Below the pieces are notes generated by a model, which worked only from the letters and a program-made list of their open reading frames with translations, did no database searches and was not told the DNA's origin. Positions 18,325-26,627 of a DNA stretch of 64,000 nt are shown one piece after another (positions within the stretch are counted from its first letter, which is position 1; each line of letters starts with the position of its first letter). This DNA is from Candidatus Gastranaerophilales bacterium. GTDB lineage: Bacteria; Cyanobacteriota; Vampirovibrionia; Gastranaerophilales; Gastranaerophilaceae. A program made the translations under genes and the position numbers. The stretch is from assembly GCA_944325605.1 (NCBI GenBank), contig CALVAX010000003.1, positions 124,001 to 188,000 of the forward strand. Direction: 5' to 3'.

Positions 18325-18581
18325 TTAAACCTCTTTTCATTTATAATATACATTCATTTTACAACAAAAATATACCTTGCCTCTAATACTATTACTTTTT
18401 GTTAAGGATTTGTCTGTTCGTAAACTGTATTTGTGTTTATACAGGACAGATTTTATTTGGTATTTGTTATTTTGCGCTTGAATTTTGTTGTTGATTTTTT
18501 TTATGTTAAACTAATTTTAAAGATTTAGCAACAGCCGTAAGTTTTTAGTACCTGCGGCGTCTGACGTAAAGGAAGTGAAAA

Positions 18582-19589
18582 ATGAGTTTAACAGTATATT
18601 TAGGGATAGATGTCGGGTCAGTAACAACAAAACTTGCCCTTGTTGATGAAAAAGGAAAATATGTCGACAGCTATATGTTGAGAACAGCCGGCAAACCTGT
18701 GTTGGCGGTGCAAAAAGGATTAAATGAACTTTATGCAAAAAAAATTACCGATTATAATGTTATGGGTGTCGGCACAACCGGCTCCGGCAGAAATCTTGCA
18801 GGTGCTTTAGTCGGTGCGGATATTGTTAAAAACGAGATTACAGCCCATGCTGTTGCTGCAAGCATAAATGTTCCGGGAGTTCAGACAATTCTTGAAATCG
18901 GCGGTCAGGACAGTAAAATTATTATACTTCGTGATGGCATCGTAACCGATTTTGCAATGAATACGGTTTGTGCAGCGGGTACCGGAAGCTTTTTAGACCA
19001 ACAGGCTAACAGGCTTAATGTTCCGATAGAAAAGTTCGGTGAAACTGCTTTGAAATCTACAAATCCGGCAAGAATAGCAGGCCGCTGCGGTGTGTTTGCG
19101 GAAAGCGACCTTATACATAAGCAGCAGCTTGGTTATCCTGTAGAAGATTTGTTATACGGCCTCTGTCAGGCGCTTGTGCGTAACTATCTTTCAAACCTTG
19201 CGCTCGGCAAAGAACTTCTTCCGGTATTTTCTTTCCAGGGCGGTGTTGCAACCAATCAGGGAATGGTAAAAGCTTTTGAAGAAGCACTCGGGCATAAAGT
19301 TATTGTTCCTGACAACCATCAGACAATGGGTGCAATAGGTGCAGCGCTTCTTGCTATGGAAAATCACCAGTACACTGAGGCTGCGACAAAATTCAAAGGT
19401 TGGCAGGTTGGCGATATGCACTTCCACTCAATAACCTGCGAATGCAACGGATGCTCAAACAACTGCGAAGTTATTACCATCATTGAAGGCAACGATGAAG
19501 TTCAGCATGTTGAAAAAATAAAAGACATAAAAGGCAACATAATCGCACGCTGGGGCGGAACCTGCGGAAGATGGGATATTACAAATTAA
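18582..19589 (+). CDS. Acyl-CoA dehydratase activase (BadF/BadG/BcrA/BcrD ATPase family)
   Basis: 335 residues. An ASKHA fold with phosphate loop GIDVGSVTTKLALVD (8-22), the TTGSGR loop (65-70), and the two cysteines that in the family hold a [4Fe-4S] cluster between subunits, C130 (NTVCAAGTG) and C169 (AGRCGVFAESD). These proteins use ATP to push an electron into 2-hydroxyacyl-CoA dehydratase or related double-cubane proteins. Unusually, the chain continues about 60 residues beyond the typical 260-270, with five more cysteines (286, 288, 291, 295, 328). No dehydratase subunit lies in the window. AAAGGAAG precedes the ATG. The electron acceptor is unknown. Confidence 0.88.
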   Translation: MSLTVYLGIDVGSVTTKLALVDEKGKYVDSYMLRTAGKPVLAVQKGLNELYAKKITDYNVMGVGTTGSGRNLAGALVGADIVKNEITAHAVAASINVPGVQTILEIGGQDSKIIILRDGIVTDFAMNTVCAAGTGSFLDQQANRLNVPIEKFGETALKSTNPARIAGRCGVFAESDLIHKQQLGYPVEDLLYGLCQALVRNYLSNLALGKELLPVFSFQGGVATNQGMVKAFEEALGHKVIVPDNHQTMGAIGAALLAMENHQYTEAATKFKGWQVGDMHFHSITCECNGCSNNCEVITIIEGNDEVQHVEKIKDIKGNIIARWGGTCGRWDITN

Positions 19590-19685
19590 TTTTTGTAAAT
19601 TTTTGTAAATATTGATATGTGCATGTGAAATTTAAACGGGTATATATACTTTATATATTTAGAGTATAAAAATTGAGGTTTTATC

Positions 19686-20450
19686 ATGGCATTTGGCATA
19701 TCATGGATGAATAATAACCCCTACGTCAGAGGGCCGCAGCAGTCACAAACAGATCCGCTTGCTAGTGGCATGAAAGCATTTACTGACGGTGTCGGGAAGC
19801 TTGCAAATGCAATTGCCGGAAAGTCTGTTTCTAAGGCCAGTACTGTGCAAGAAGTGCCGACTTCGGCCTCAAGCGCAAGTGCAGCCAATATTGTTGCAAA
19901 TACTCCTGCGGAAGGTAACCTTAGGACAGGTGAAATTGCGAATAATTTATTTAATAAAATGATGAATGCACAGGATGTGAAAATTTCTGTAATTTCAGAT
20001 GATATCTCCGCATTAATGTCAAAAACAAACAGAACACCTGAAGAAACTCAGCAGATGATGTCGGCCCTGAGTTCAGGATTCCAAAAGCTTGGCGGCTCAA
20101 TGACCAAGTTTATTTCAGCAAAATACGGCGACGGCAGTGAAACTATCAGCAAAGAAGCCTTTATGAAATTTCAGAACGAGGGACTTTCTGATGCACAGAT
20201 AAAATCAATGGAAGAATCCAATAACAATATATTCAATCGTTTAGACCATGACGGCGACGGTGTAATATCAGAAAAAGAAATGTCCGCATTCTATTACGCA
20301 TTGGACTTCAATGAAAAAAATCAGGCAAATGGTGCAATAGATTCAACTTCATATTTTGCGAACATGTACATACTTGACCAGCCTGGCGAAAATCTTATGG
20401 ACAAGAAAATTGATTACGCATATAAAACAATGTATGGCAGTGAAGAATAG
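19686..20450 (+). CDS. EF-hand domain protein
   Basis: 254 residues. The N-terminal 80 residues are Ser/Ala/Gln-rich and probably disordered. The helical C-terminal half carries one canonical EF-hand loop, DHDGDGVISEKE (D187, D189, D191, E198), preceded about 40 residues earlier by a degenerate one (YGDGSETISKEAF), so a paired calcium-binding unit is likely. There is no signal peptide. An AT-rich promoter-like stretch precedes it, and the ATG lies near TTGAGG. The function beyond calcium binding is not evident. It is followed by the YkgJ gene after 39 bp. Confidence 0.82.
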   Translation: MAFGISWMNNNPYVRGPQQSQTDPLASGMKAFTDGVGKLANAIAGKSVSKASTVQEVPTSASSASAANIVANTPAEGNLRTGEIANNLFNKMMNAQDVKISVISDDISALMSKTNRTPEETQQMMSALSSGFQKLGGSMTKFISAKYGDGSETISKEAFMKFQNEGLSDAQIKSMEESNNNIFNRLDHDGDGVISEKEMSAFYYALDFNEKNQANGAIDSTSYFANMYILDQPGENLMDKKIDYAYKTMYGSEE

Positions 20451-20455
20451 TAAAT

Positions 20456-20483
20456 TTGAAGGTTGAATCTTTTATGCTATGAT
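20456..20483 (+). promoter_or_regulatory. Promoter aligned to a leaderless start (first YkgJ gene)
   Basis: TTGAAG (20456-20461), 16-bp spacer and TATGAT (20478-20483). The hexamer ends exactly 6 nt before the ATG at 20490, and no ribosome site is present. Confidence 0.6.
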
Positions 20484-20489
20484 TTTGGC

Positions 20490-21167
20490 ATGAGTGACTT
20501 GAATACCCTTGTTGAAAAACAGCGTGCCAAATTCAGAGAAAAGTTTAAGTTTTCTGCCGCAGAAATTCAAAAGATTGCAGACAGAATAAAGCCGGAAAAT
20601 GTTTCTAATGATATTTTTTCAAGGTTTGAAGAAGGCAGCGATGGCAGAAAATGGCAGATTGAATTTTTGAATATTCTTGAAAATGAAGTTTCAAAAGACG
20701 TATATTTAAAGTTTCAAGAGGTTTTAGCAGAGCGGAAAGGGTATAGCTGTACAGGCTGTGCAACTTGCTGTAATCTTGCGTGCAGTGAATTTTCGCCTTC
20801 AGAACTTCAAAAGCGGGCTGATAGCGGAGATAATTTTGCCCGTCAGTTTTTGAGTATTTTTGTGCCTTACAAAGATAAGCAAGAAGCGCGGAAAGTCTAT
20901 CCTGAATACATCAAGCTTCTTGAGGAAAATAAAGAGGATGAGGTCTATTTTTATCATTGTCCAAAGCTTACAGAAGATAAGCGGTGTTCTGATTATGAAA
21001 ACCGCCCGCAAATCTGCCGTGATTTTCCGGACAATCCTTTGTGTATCTTGCCTTCTTTCTGCGGGTTCTGCGGGTGGAGAGAAAAAACAGAAGATACAGT
21101 TTTGCTTCTTCATGCTATGATTGAGGTTGTGGAATATTATAAGGAAAAGATTTCGGTGAATTTATGA
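20490..21167 (+). CDS. YkgJ-family cysteine-cluster protein (putative metal-binding), copy 1
   Basis: 225 residues from ATG 20490; the frame can be extended to a TTG at 20463 but that would lie inside the promoter. The Cys clusters of the YkgJ/zinc- or iron-chelating family are present: CTGCATCCNLAC near residues 87-98, CPKLTEDKRCSDYENRPQICRDFP in the C-terminal third, and CILPSFCGFCGW. The family is widespread and not well characterised; bound zinc or Fe-S has been proposed. It overlaps rlmN by 4 bp (ATGA), so it is translationally coupled to rRNA methylation. A paralogue lies at 26628-27209. Confidence 0.85.
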   Translation: MSDLNTLVEKQRAKFREKFKFSAAEIQKIADRIKPENVSNDIFSRFEEGSDGRKWQIEFLNILENEVSKDVYLKFQEVLAERKGYSCTGCATCCNLACSEFSPSELQKRADSGDNFARQFLSIFVPYKDKQEARKVYPEYIKLLEENKEDEVYFYHCPKLTEDKRCSDYENRPQICRDFPDNPLCILPSFCGFCGWREKTEDTVLLLHAMIEVVEYYKEKISVNL

Positions 21168-22210
21168 AAGTATTGTCCGGCTTAAGTTTACAGGAAATAG
21201 AAGAAATAACCGATAGTTTAAAAGCCTCAAAATTCAGAGCGCGTCAGATTCATAACTGGATTTATCTGAAGTCAGTCAGGTTGATTGATGATATGACGGA
21301 TTTGTCTGTAAAATTCAGGGAAGAATTAAAACAAATTGCCTGTGTTAGCGAAGTTAAAGTCAAAGTTAAACAGGTAAGCAAAGACGGAACAATTAAATAT
21401 TTAATAGAATATCCTGACGGCGAGTGTGTGGAAACTGTATTGATGAGATTTGACAACCGTGCAAACCTTACAGCCTGCGTAAGTTCCCAGATAGGATGCG
21501 CTGTCAATTGTTCTTTTTGTGCAACAGGAAAGCGCGGTTTTATCAGAAATCTTACTTATAAAGAGATTATAGAGCAGGTTTTGACAATCCAGAGAGATAC
21601 GGGATTAAAAGTTACAAATATAGTCTTTATGGGGCAGGGAGAGCCTCTTTTGAATCTTGATAACGTTTTGAAAGCAATGGAGATTTTCAACGACAGCTTC
21701 CAGATAGGTGCAAGAAGAATTACAGTTTCCACAAGCGGAATTGTTCCTCAGATTTACGAACTTGCCAAAAATGACATGCAGTCAACACTTGCCGTATCTT
21801 TGCATGCTCCAAATCATGAAATCAGAAAACAAATTATGCCAATAGAAAACAGGTACGATATGGAGCAGTTAAAGAAAGCGCTGAAAAGCTATGTGGATAA
21901 AACCGGCAGACGAATTACAATTGAATACCTGTTAATAAAGGATCTAAACGATACTATTGATTGCGCAAAAGAACTGGCAATGTATTTAAGCGATATCAAA
22001 TGCAATATAAATTTGATTCCCTATAATCCTACGGCAAAGAACGATTTCCAGCGCCCGTCAAACAATTCAATCCAGAAGTTCAAATATTTGCTTGAGCATT
22101 CGGGTAAGAAAGTTACAGTAAGGCTTGAGCGCGGTGCAGACATAGATGCCGCCTGCGGACAATTAAGAGGAAAGGTTGAATATAATGAAAGCACTGATTC
22201 AGAGAGTTAA
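21164..22210 (+). CDS. rlmN: Dual-specificity RNA methyltransferase RlmN
   Basis: Radical-SAM enzyme that methylates C2 of A2503 in 23S rRNA and A37 of some tRNAs. 348 residues. The cluster motif CAVNCSFC (C112, C116, C119) is followed by GEPLLN-type FMGQGEPLLNLDNVLKA. The mechanistic cysteine C331 is in ADIDAACGQLRG. The N-terminal HhH-like domain (RARQIHNWIY) is complete. It is coupled to YkgJ at the front and overlaps dtd by 26 bp at the end, forming a ykgJ-rlmN-dtd run. Distinguished from Cfr by the chromosomal setting and overall RlmN pattern. Confidence 0.95.
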   Translation: MKVLSGLSLQEIEEITDSLKASKFRARQIHNWIYLKSVRLIDDMTDLSVKFREELKQIACVSEVKVKVKQVSKDGTIKYLIEYPDGECVETVLMRFDNRANLTACVSSQIGCAVNCSFCATGKRGFIRNLTYKEIIEQVLTIQRDTGLKVTNIVFMGQGEPLLNLDNVLKAMEIFNDSFQIGARRITVSTSGIVPQIYELAKNDMQSTLAVSLHAPNHEIRKQIMPIENRYDMEQLKKALKSYVDKTGRRITIEYLLIKDLNDTIDCAKELAMYLSDIKCNINLIPYNPTAKNDFQRPSNNSIQKFKYLLEHSGKKVTVRLERGADIDAACGQLRGKVEYNESTDSES

Positions 22211-22622
22211 AAAAGCATCGGTTACAATCAACGGGGAGATTTATTCCTCAATAGGCGCCGGCATGCTTATTTTTCTCGGAGTTGAGAAGACTGACACAAT
22301 TCTGAATGCCGAAAAATTGGCGCAGAAAGTTTTGAATTTAAGAATATTTGAAGACGAAAATGAAAAAATGAATTTTTCAATCAAAGATGTCTCAGGTGAA
22401 ATCCTTGTCGTATCACAGTTTACCCTCTGTGCAGACTGCCGCAAAGGTACACGCCCGGGTTTTGATAATGCGGCGGCTCCCGAGATTGCAAATAAATTAT
22501 ATGAAGAATTTGTCAAACTTCTTAAAGCTTCTGATTTGAAAATTGAAACCGGTAAATTCCGTGCTATGATGGATGTTTCTCTTGTGAATGACGGGCCTGT
22601 CACATTCTGGCTTGAAAAATAA
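22185..22622 (+). CDS. dtd: D-aminoacyl-tRNA deacylase
   Basis: Removes D-amino acids, and glycine from tRNA-Ala, from mischarged tRNA. 145 residues from ATG 22185 (a TTG 9 nt upstream is the alternative), with GGAAAGG upstream. The family motifs SQFTLCADCRKGTRPGF (about 77-93) and the NxGPVT loop, here NDGPVTFWLEK at the C-terminus, are present; the cross-subunit Gly-cisPro dipeptide is therefore kept. Its start lies inside the end of rlmN. Confidence 0.95.
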   Translation: MKALIQRVKKASVTINGEIYSSIGAGMLIFLGVEKTDTILNAEKLAQKVLNLRIFEDENEKMNFSIKDVSGEILVVSQFTLCADCRKGTRPGFDNAAAPEIANKLYEEFVKLLKASDLKIETGKFRAMMDVSLVNDGPVTFWLEK

Positions 22623-22633
22623 TTAATCCCCAC

Positions 22634-22662
22634 TTGCAAATATTTTGTATTTGTGTTATTAT
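22634..22662 (+). promoter_or_regulatory. Promoter of the zinc-ribbon/AT-hook gene
   Basis: TTGCAA (22634-22639), 17-bp spacer, TATTAT (22657-22662). It predicts an AT-rich 5' leader of about 95 nt before the ATG at 22763, longer than for most genes here. Confidence 0.65.
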
Positions 22663-22762
22663 ATTTATATTAAGTATATTGATATTTATATATTACTGAG
22701 GAGTAATTTTTTAATCGATTTTTTATTATGCAATTATTTTTTCAAATTAAGAGGCTTTCAAT

Positions 22763-23857
22763 ATGTATGTAAACAAGTGCGTTAAATGCGGGCGTGAATT
22801 TGAGACGAAAAACCCCAAAAGAGTAATATGTCCGGATTGTTTGTATCCTGATAAAAAAATGATGATTAATCCTTCGATGGACGGCGGTGCTTCAAATGTA
22901 CCCCAGCAGGCTTCATCGGAAAATGAACAGGCTTTAAGAAGCTATAGTACTGAAGATAAACCGCAATTCTACAGCAGTTATTCCAGCGGCGGAAATGACA
23001 ATCAGGGCTATCGCAGACCGCAGCAGCGCAGCTATAACAATCAAGGCGGCTACAGGCGTGATAACAACCGTCAGGGTGGTTATAATAGAAATCAGGGCGG
23101 TTATAACAACAGACGTCCCGGTCAAAGACCCCAGCAAGGCGGTTATAACAACCGGTTTAATAATAACAGACGTCCTCAGGGAAATAACAGATTTAATAAC
23201 AGAAGACCGGGAGGCAAGCCGAAGGCTCCGAAGCAGCTTTTAGTAAGCAAAGAACAGCTTGAACAAATTGAATTGCTTTATAAAGCGATGCTTCCGCTTC
23301 CAAATCCGGATGCTCATGAAGTTATTGCTGAAAAAATCGGAATTGAGCCAAGAAAAGTATTTTTTGGTATTAACCTTGTAAGGCAGAAGTTGATGCTTCC
23401 AAAGCTTCCGTTCCCGAAACGAAAACTTGCAATTTCTCCGGATCAGCTTTTTGCAATTAAAAATCTTTATGAACCATTACTTCCGCTTCCGCCAATCGGC
23501 TGCCACAAGATTATTGCAGCACAGTTGAAAATGGATGAATGGAGAGTTCACGTCGGAATCGGTTTAATCCGTTCACAGATGGGCTTGCAAAGATGGAATC
23601 AGGATCGTACTGATATTCCGGAAGAGTTTAAAAAGAAAATGGAAGAGCATCAAGCCGCAGCAGAAGCAAGAGCTGCAGCCAAGGCTGCTGAAAAAGCCGC
23701 CAGGAAAGCTGCAGAGGAATCTGATAACGCAGACTCTTCTGCTGCAGCATCAGAATCCGTACAGGAACCGGTTGCTGCGGATGTCGAAAATGTTCAGGAA
23801 GAAAAACCAAAACGCGGAAGAAAGCCTAAAAAGGTTGAAGAACCGGCCGAATCATGA
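22763..23857 (+). CDS. Zinc-ribbon protein with Arg/Gly/Asn/Tyr-rich region, duplicated helical domain and AT-hook tail
   Basis: 364 residues in five parts: a Cys4 zinc ribbon (C6, C9, C23, C26); a Ser/Gln linker; a disordered stretch (about 75-155) of repeats such as NQGGYNNRR and RFNNNRRPQ; two homologous 52-residue helical units (about 162-213 and 225-277) sharing the pattern S-x-x-Q-L-x-x-I-x-x-L-Y-x-x-x-L-P-L-P; and an Ala/Glu-rich tail ending in an AT-hook-like KRGRKPKK. RGG-like repeats bind RNA and can drive condensation; the helical units look like helix-turn-helix elements. It overlaps rimM by 4 bp and so is coupled to rRNA maturation genes. I know no named family with this layout. 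RNA or DNA binding is inferred. Confidence 0.85.
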   Translation: MYVNKCVKCGREFETKNPKRVICPDCLYPDKKMMINPSMDGGASNVPQQASSENEQALRSYSTEDKPQFYSSYSSGGNDNQGYRRPQQRSYNNQGGYRRDNNRQGGYNRNQGGYNNRRPGQRPQQGGYNNRFNNNRRPQGNNRFNNRRPGGKPKAPKQLLVSKEQLEQIELLYKAMLPLPNPDAHEVIAEKIGIEPRKVFFGINLVRQKLMLPKLPFPKRKLAISPDQLFAIKNLYEPLLPLPPIGCHKIIAAQLKMDEWRVHVGIGLIRSQMGLQRWNQDRTDIPEEFKKKMEEHQAAAEARAAAKAAEKAARKAAEESDNADSSAAASESVQEPVAADVENVQEEKPKRGRKPKKVEEPAES

Positions 23858-24366
23858 CAAAATTTATTTCAGTCGGAAAAGTTTTGAATTTTCATGGTAT
23901 TCAAGGTGAAGCTAAAATTGGTTTTTCCAGAAATCAGGAAGAATTTTTTTGCGGACTGAAAGAGGTTTTTGTAAAAGAGCGCGATGAATACGTTTCGCTT
24001 AAAATAAAAAGTGTGCGCCTTCATAAGAATTTTGCTATAGTAAAATTTGATGGTATAAATTCTATAGATGAGCTTCTTGAGTATAAGGGAAGTCTGCTTT
24101 TTGTAGAAGAAAATACTATACGAGAGGCTTTAGAGGAAGATGAGTTTTTGATAGACGAACTTGTCGGGCTTGATGTTGTTGATCAAAAAGACGATAAAGT
24201 GGGGTTTGTAATCGGAGTTTCCAACAATGGGGCAACGGATTTACTTTCAGTCAAAACAAAGTCAAAGAAAGTTTCGCTTGTGCCGTTTGTGAAAGCCATA
24301 GTCACAGAAGTGAGCCTTAAAGAGAAAAAAATTAAAATAAACAATCTTGAGGGGCTTCTGGAATGA
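23854..24366 (+). CDS. rimM: Ribosome maturation factor RimM
   Basis: Assists assembly of the 30S head and binds S19. 170 residues: N-terminal beta-barrel (KFISVGKVLNFHGIQGEAKIGF, with the usual G-x-x-x-x-x-G-I-x-G-E pattern) and a C-terminal PRC-like barrel (EDEFLIDELVGLDVVD, then SLVPFVKAIVTEVSLKEKKIKI). It overlaps the preceding gene and trmD by 4 bp each, the classic rimM-trmD order. The rpsP and rplS genes that usually flank this pair are absent here. Confidence 0.95.
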   Translation: MTKFISVGKVLNFHGIQGEAKIGFSRNQEEFFCGLKEVFVKERDEYVSLKIKSVRLHKNFAIVKFDGINSIDELLEYKGSLLFVEENTIREALEEDEFLIDELVGLDVVDQKDDKVGFVIGVSNNGATDLLSVKTKSKKVSLVPFVKAIVTEVSLKEKKIKINNLEGLLE

Positions 24367-25034
24367 GATTTGACGTTTTGACATTGTTTCCGGAAATGAT
24401 TGAAACCCACTGTTCATACAGTATTCTAAAGCGTGCAATTGCGGCAGGTGTGATTGAGGTTAATACTATAAATCCGCGGCATTTTACGCATGACAAACAC
24501 CGGAAAGTTGACGATACTCCTTATGGCGGCGGAGCGGGAATGGTTTTGATGCCGCAGCCTTATGTAGAGGCTTACGAAAGTGTAGAGCAGCTTGAAAATT
24601 CAATCACGATAATGCTTTCACCGCAGGGCGAGCCTCTGTGCGAAAGGATAGTAAAAGAGCTTGCCGGATTTGACCAGATAATCTGCCTTTGCGGGCACTA
24701 TGAAGGTTTTGATGAAAGAATAAGAGATATTATAAAGCCGAGAGAAATTTCACTCGGAGATTTTGTATTGACGGGCGGAGAGCTGCCGGCGCTTTGCGTG
24801 ATTGATGCTGTCAGCCGCAAGGTTGAAGGAACCCTGGGCAAAATAGAAAGCGCCGAAGATGACAGTTTTTCGGACGGACTTTTAGAATATCCCCAGTACA
24901 CAAAACCACGGGAGTTTAGAGGTTTGAAGGTTCCGGAAGTTTTGTTGAACGGAAATCATAAAGAAATTACCGAGTTTCGAAATCAACAAAGGCTGATAAG
25001 AACAAGAATTAAAAGACCGGATTTGTTAAAGTAA
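24363..25034 (+). CDS. trmD: tRNA (guanine-N1)-methyltransferase
   Basis: Methylates G37 of tRNAs read by CNN codons, preventing +1 frameshifts. 223 residues. The SPOUT trefoil-knot sequences are clear: LSPQGEPL, CGHYEGFDERI (about 104-114) and SLGDFVLTGGELPA. The ATG overlaps the rimM stop (GAATGAG). The catalytic Asp region is in the linker near DDSFSDGLLEYPQYTKP. It is the last gene of the + run; no terminator hairpin is visible in the 43-bp convergent gap. Confidence 0.96.
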   Translation: MRFDVLTLFPEMIETHCSYSILKRAIAAGVIEVNTINPRHFTHDKHRKVDDTPYGGGAGMVLMPQPYVEAYESVEQLENSITIMLSPQGEPLCERIVKELAGFDQIICLCGHYEGFDERIRDIIKPREISLGDFVLTGGELPALCVIDAVSRKVEGTLGKIESAEDDSFSDGLLEYPQYTKPREFRGLKVPEVLLNGNHKEITEFRNQQRLIRTRIKRPDLLK

Positions 25035-25077
25035 TAAAAATGGCTCTGCGCAGAATCAGATAGTTTGTAAACAGTGG

Positions 25078-25542
25078 TTATTTCCTTAAATATTTTGGAG
25101 AGCCGATTCCAAGCCCGTCTTTAATCAGGCTGAATCCGGCGTAAGCCGCAAGGCCGATTGCGCTTGTGCAGGCGAGTTTTTTACCTTTAGCAAGCAGAGC
25201 AGCGGCTGACAGGCCAAGGGGTATTACGCTTTCAGCCATCATTGAGAACAGGCCTGAGAAATATCCGGCAGCTGAATTGAAGAAACTTAAGAAATTACTT
25301 CCGAGCTGCCATTTGAAGATTTTATCTTTAACCTCGCTTTTCAAAAGGCTTGGAGAATCCAGCCGCTGAGAGTTTTCAAATAAATCCATGCTGACATCTC
25401 CGTCTATTGTTTGAGAGGTCACGTCAGCCTGTAGTTTGCCGATATTATGAGCATCACGCAGTACAAGTCCCAGCCCGAGTGCGCCGACACCTTTTGCCAG
25501 ATATTTACCATAGTTGTTTTTTACTGCGCTTACTATACTCAT
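25078..25542 (-). CDS. Small protein with C-terminal hydrophobic segments, unknown function
   Basis: 154 residues. It starts with MSIVSAVKNNYGKYLAKGVGALGLGL, a glycine-rich amphipathic or weakly hydrophobic stretch, and has two hydrophobic segments near residues 97-117 and 125-145. There is no cleavable signal. It follows the HEAT-like protein gene by 11 bp on the same strand, so the two are probably co-transcribed. I do not recognise the family. The composition resembles other lineage-specific short membrane proteins of this window (for example 46813-47619). Confidence 0.7.
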   Translation of the reverse strand: MSIVSAVKNNYGKYLAKGVGALGLGLVLRDAHNIGKLQADVTSQTIDGDVSMDLFENSQRLDSPSLLKSEVKDKIFKWQLGSNFLSFFNSAAGYFSGLFSMMAESVIPLGLSAAALLAKGKKLACTSAIGLAAYAGFSLIKDGLGIGSPKYLRK

Positions 25543-25553
25543 AATCTAAAACC

Positions 25554-26498
25554 TTATTTCTTTGACTGGTTTTCCGGAACTTCAAATTCTTTTTCCACTA
25601 CGTTTCCTGACATCTTGAGAAGAATGTTGGCTGCCTGTGATGAGTCCTGTCCGTATCCGGCCGGTGAATTCTGCATTTTTTTCAAAACGTTTACTGTATA
25701 ATCGTTGCCTGTGCAGGTTCTTGAATCCAGCATGCTTAAGGCAAGAATTCTTATTTGCTGGGATGGATCCTGAAGCATTTTATTTATTAATGCTGTCAGG
25801 GCAGGATCGTCTTTCCGGCTGTCATCTTCCTGAAGTCGTGCGATTACTTCTTTTGCACCCATCATTCTGATTTCCTGGTCTTGACTGTTCAGGTAGTTTT
25901 CAAGATTTTTGATGTACTCATCTGTCAGTTCAACAACTTTTCTTTTTTCTGTTTTTTTCTTTTCTTCTGTTTTGGTCGTTTCATTTGTTTCTTTTGTTGT
26001 TGTGGAAGTTGTTGTTATATTGGATGCATTTTCACTATTATTTGTGTTATTTGCATTTGCATTATTGTCTGTTAAAGCTTTATAGCTTCCGTTGGCAGAA
26101 CCGTCTGAGATACCGCCTGCGTAATTATTGATGGTAGCGTTTCCGCCCTGACCGCCCTGCGCGATAATTCCTGCCTGCGGCGGTGTCACAAACTGTCCCG
26201 TGTAATAGTTTGACGGATACGCCTGACCTGGCAGCGCCTGCGATTGCGGCATATTTCCCGTCGGATTTATGTTAGGAATTCCGACTGAAGGATTATAGAT
26301 TTGAATGTTTACTCCTGCATAACTCGGCGGAGCTGCAGTTTGTGCTGCAGGCGCCGTTGCATAATTGTTTGGCGCAACAAGCGGAGGCGGTTGAATAACT
26401 TGTGAAGGAGTCTGTTGTGCCGGTTGCGTCTGCATTGGCTTTATCTGCGGCTGAATTGTCTGTATTTGCTGATTTCCCTGATTTTGTACTGATGTCAT
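25554..26498 (-). CDS. Gln/Pro/Asn-rich protein with C-terminal HEAT-like repeats
   Basis: 314 residues. The first 170 are low-complexity (Gln/Pro, then Asn/Thr/Ala and a run of Thr), and about residues 178-190 form a Glu/Lys block. The last 120 residues contain helical repeats such as YIKNLENYLNSQDQEIRMMGAKEVIARLQ and PSQQIRILALSMLDSR, the pattern of HEAT/armadillo scaffolds. No signal peptide or membrane helix is evident. The nucleotide bias of the disordered part (CAA, ACT) differs from its neighbours and may mark fast-evolving sequence. The function is unknown; a scaffolding role is inferred. Confidence 0.78.
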   Translation of the reverse strand: MTSVQNQGNQQIQTIQPQIKPMQTQPAQQTPSQVIQPPPLVAPNNYATAPAAQTAAPPSYAGVNIQIYNPSVGIPNINPTGNMPQSQALPGQAYPSNYYTGQFVTPPQAGIIAQGGQGGNATINNYAGGISDGSANGSYKALTDNNANANNTNNSENASNITTTSTTTKETNETTKTEEKKKTEKRKVVELTDEYIKNLENYLNSQDQEIRMMGAKEVIARLQEDDSRKDDPALTALINKMLQDPSQQIRILALSMLDSRTCTGNDYTVNVLKKMQNSPAGYGQDSSQAANILLKMSGNVVEKEFEVPENQSKK

Positions 26499-26615
26499 AA
26501 CACTACCTTATTTAAAATTACTTATATATATAAAGTCGTTTGGGTTTAATTAATTGCTTTAAATTTTTAAAATTTAAGAAATGTTAAGCATCTTTTTTCT
26601 TCAATTTGTTTTGTC

Positions 26616-26621
26616 TATAAT
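26616..26621 (+). promoter_or_regulatory. -10 element aligned to a leaderless start (second YkgJ gene)
   Basis: Consensus TATAAT ending exactly 6 nt before the ATG at 26628, with no ribosome site. No good -35 is visible in the T-rich DNA upstream. Confidence 0.6.
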
Positions 26622-26627
26622 CGTAGT

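Noticed and set aside
23000-23250. Separate genes in other frames of the Arg/Gly/Asn-rich coding segment
   Set aside because: They arise from the repetitive codon pattern of the real gene; no start signals.
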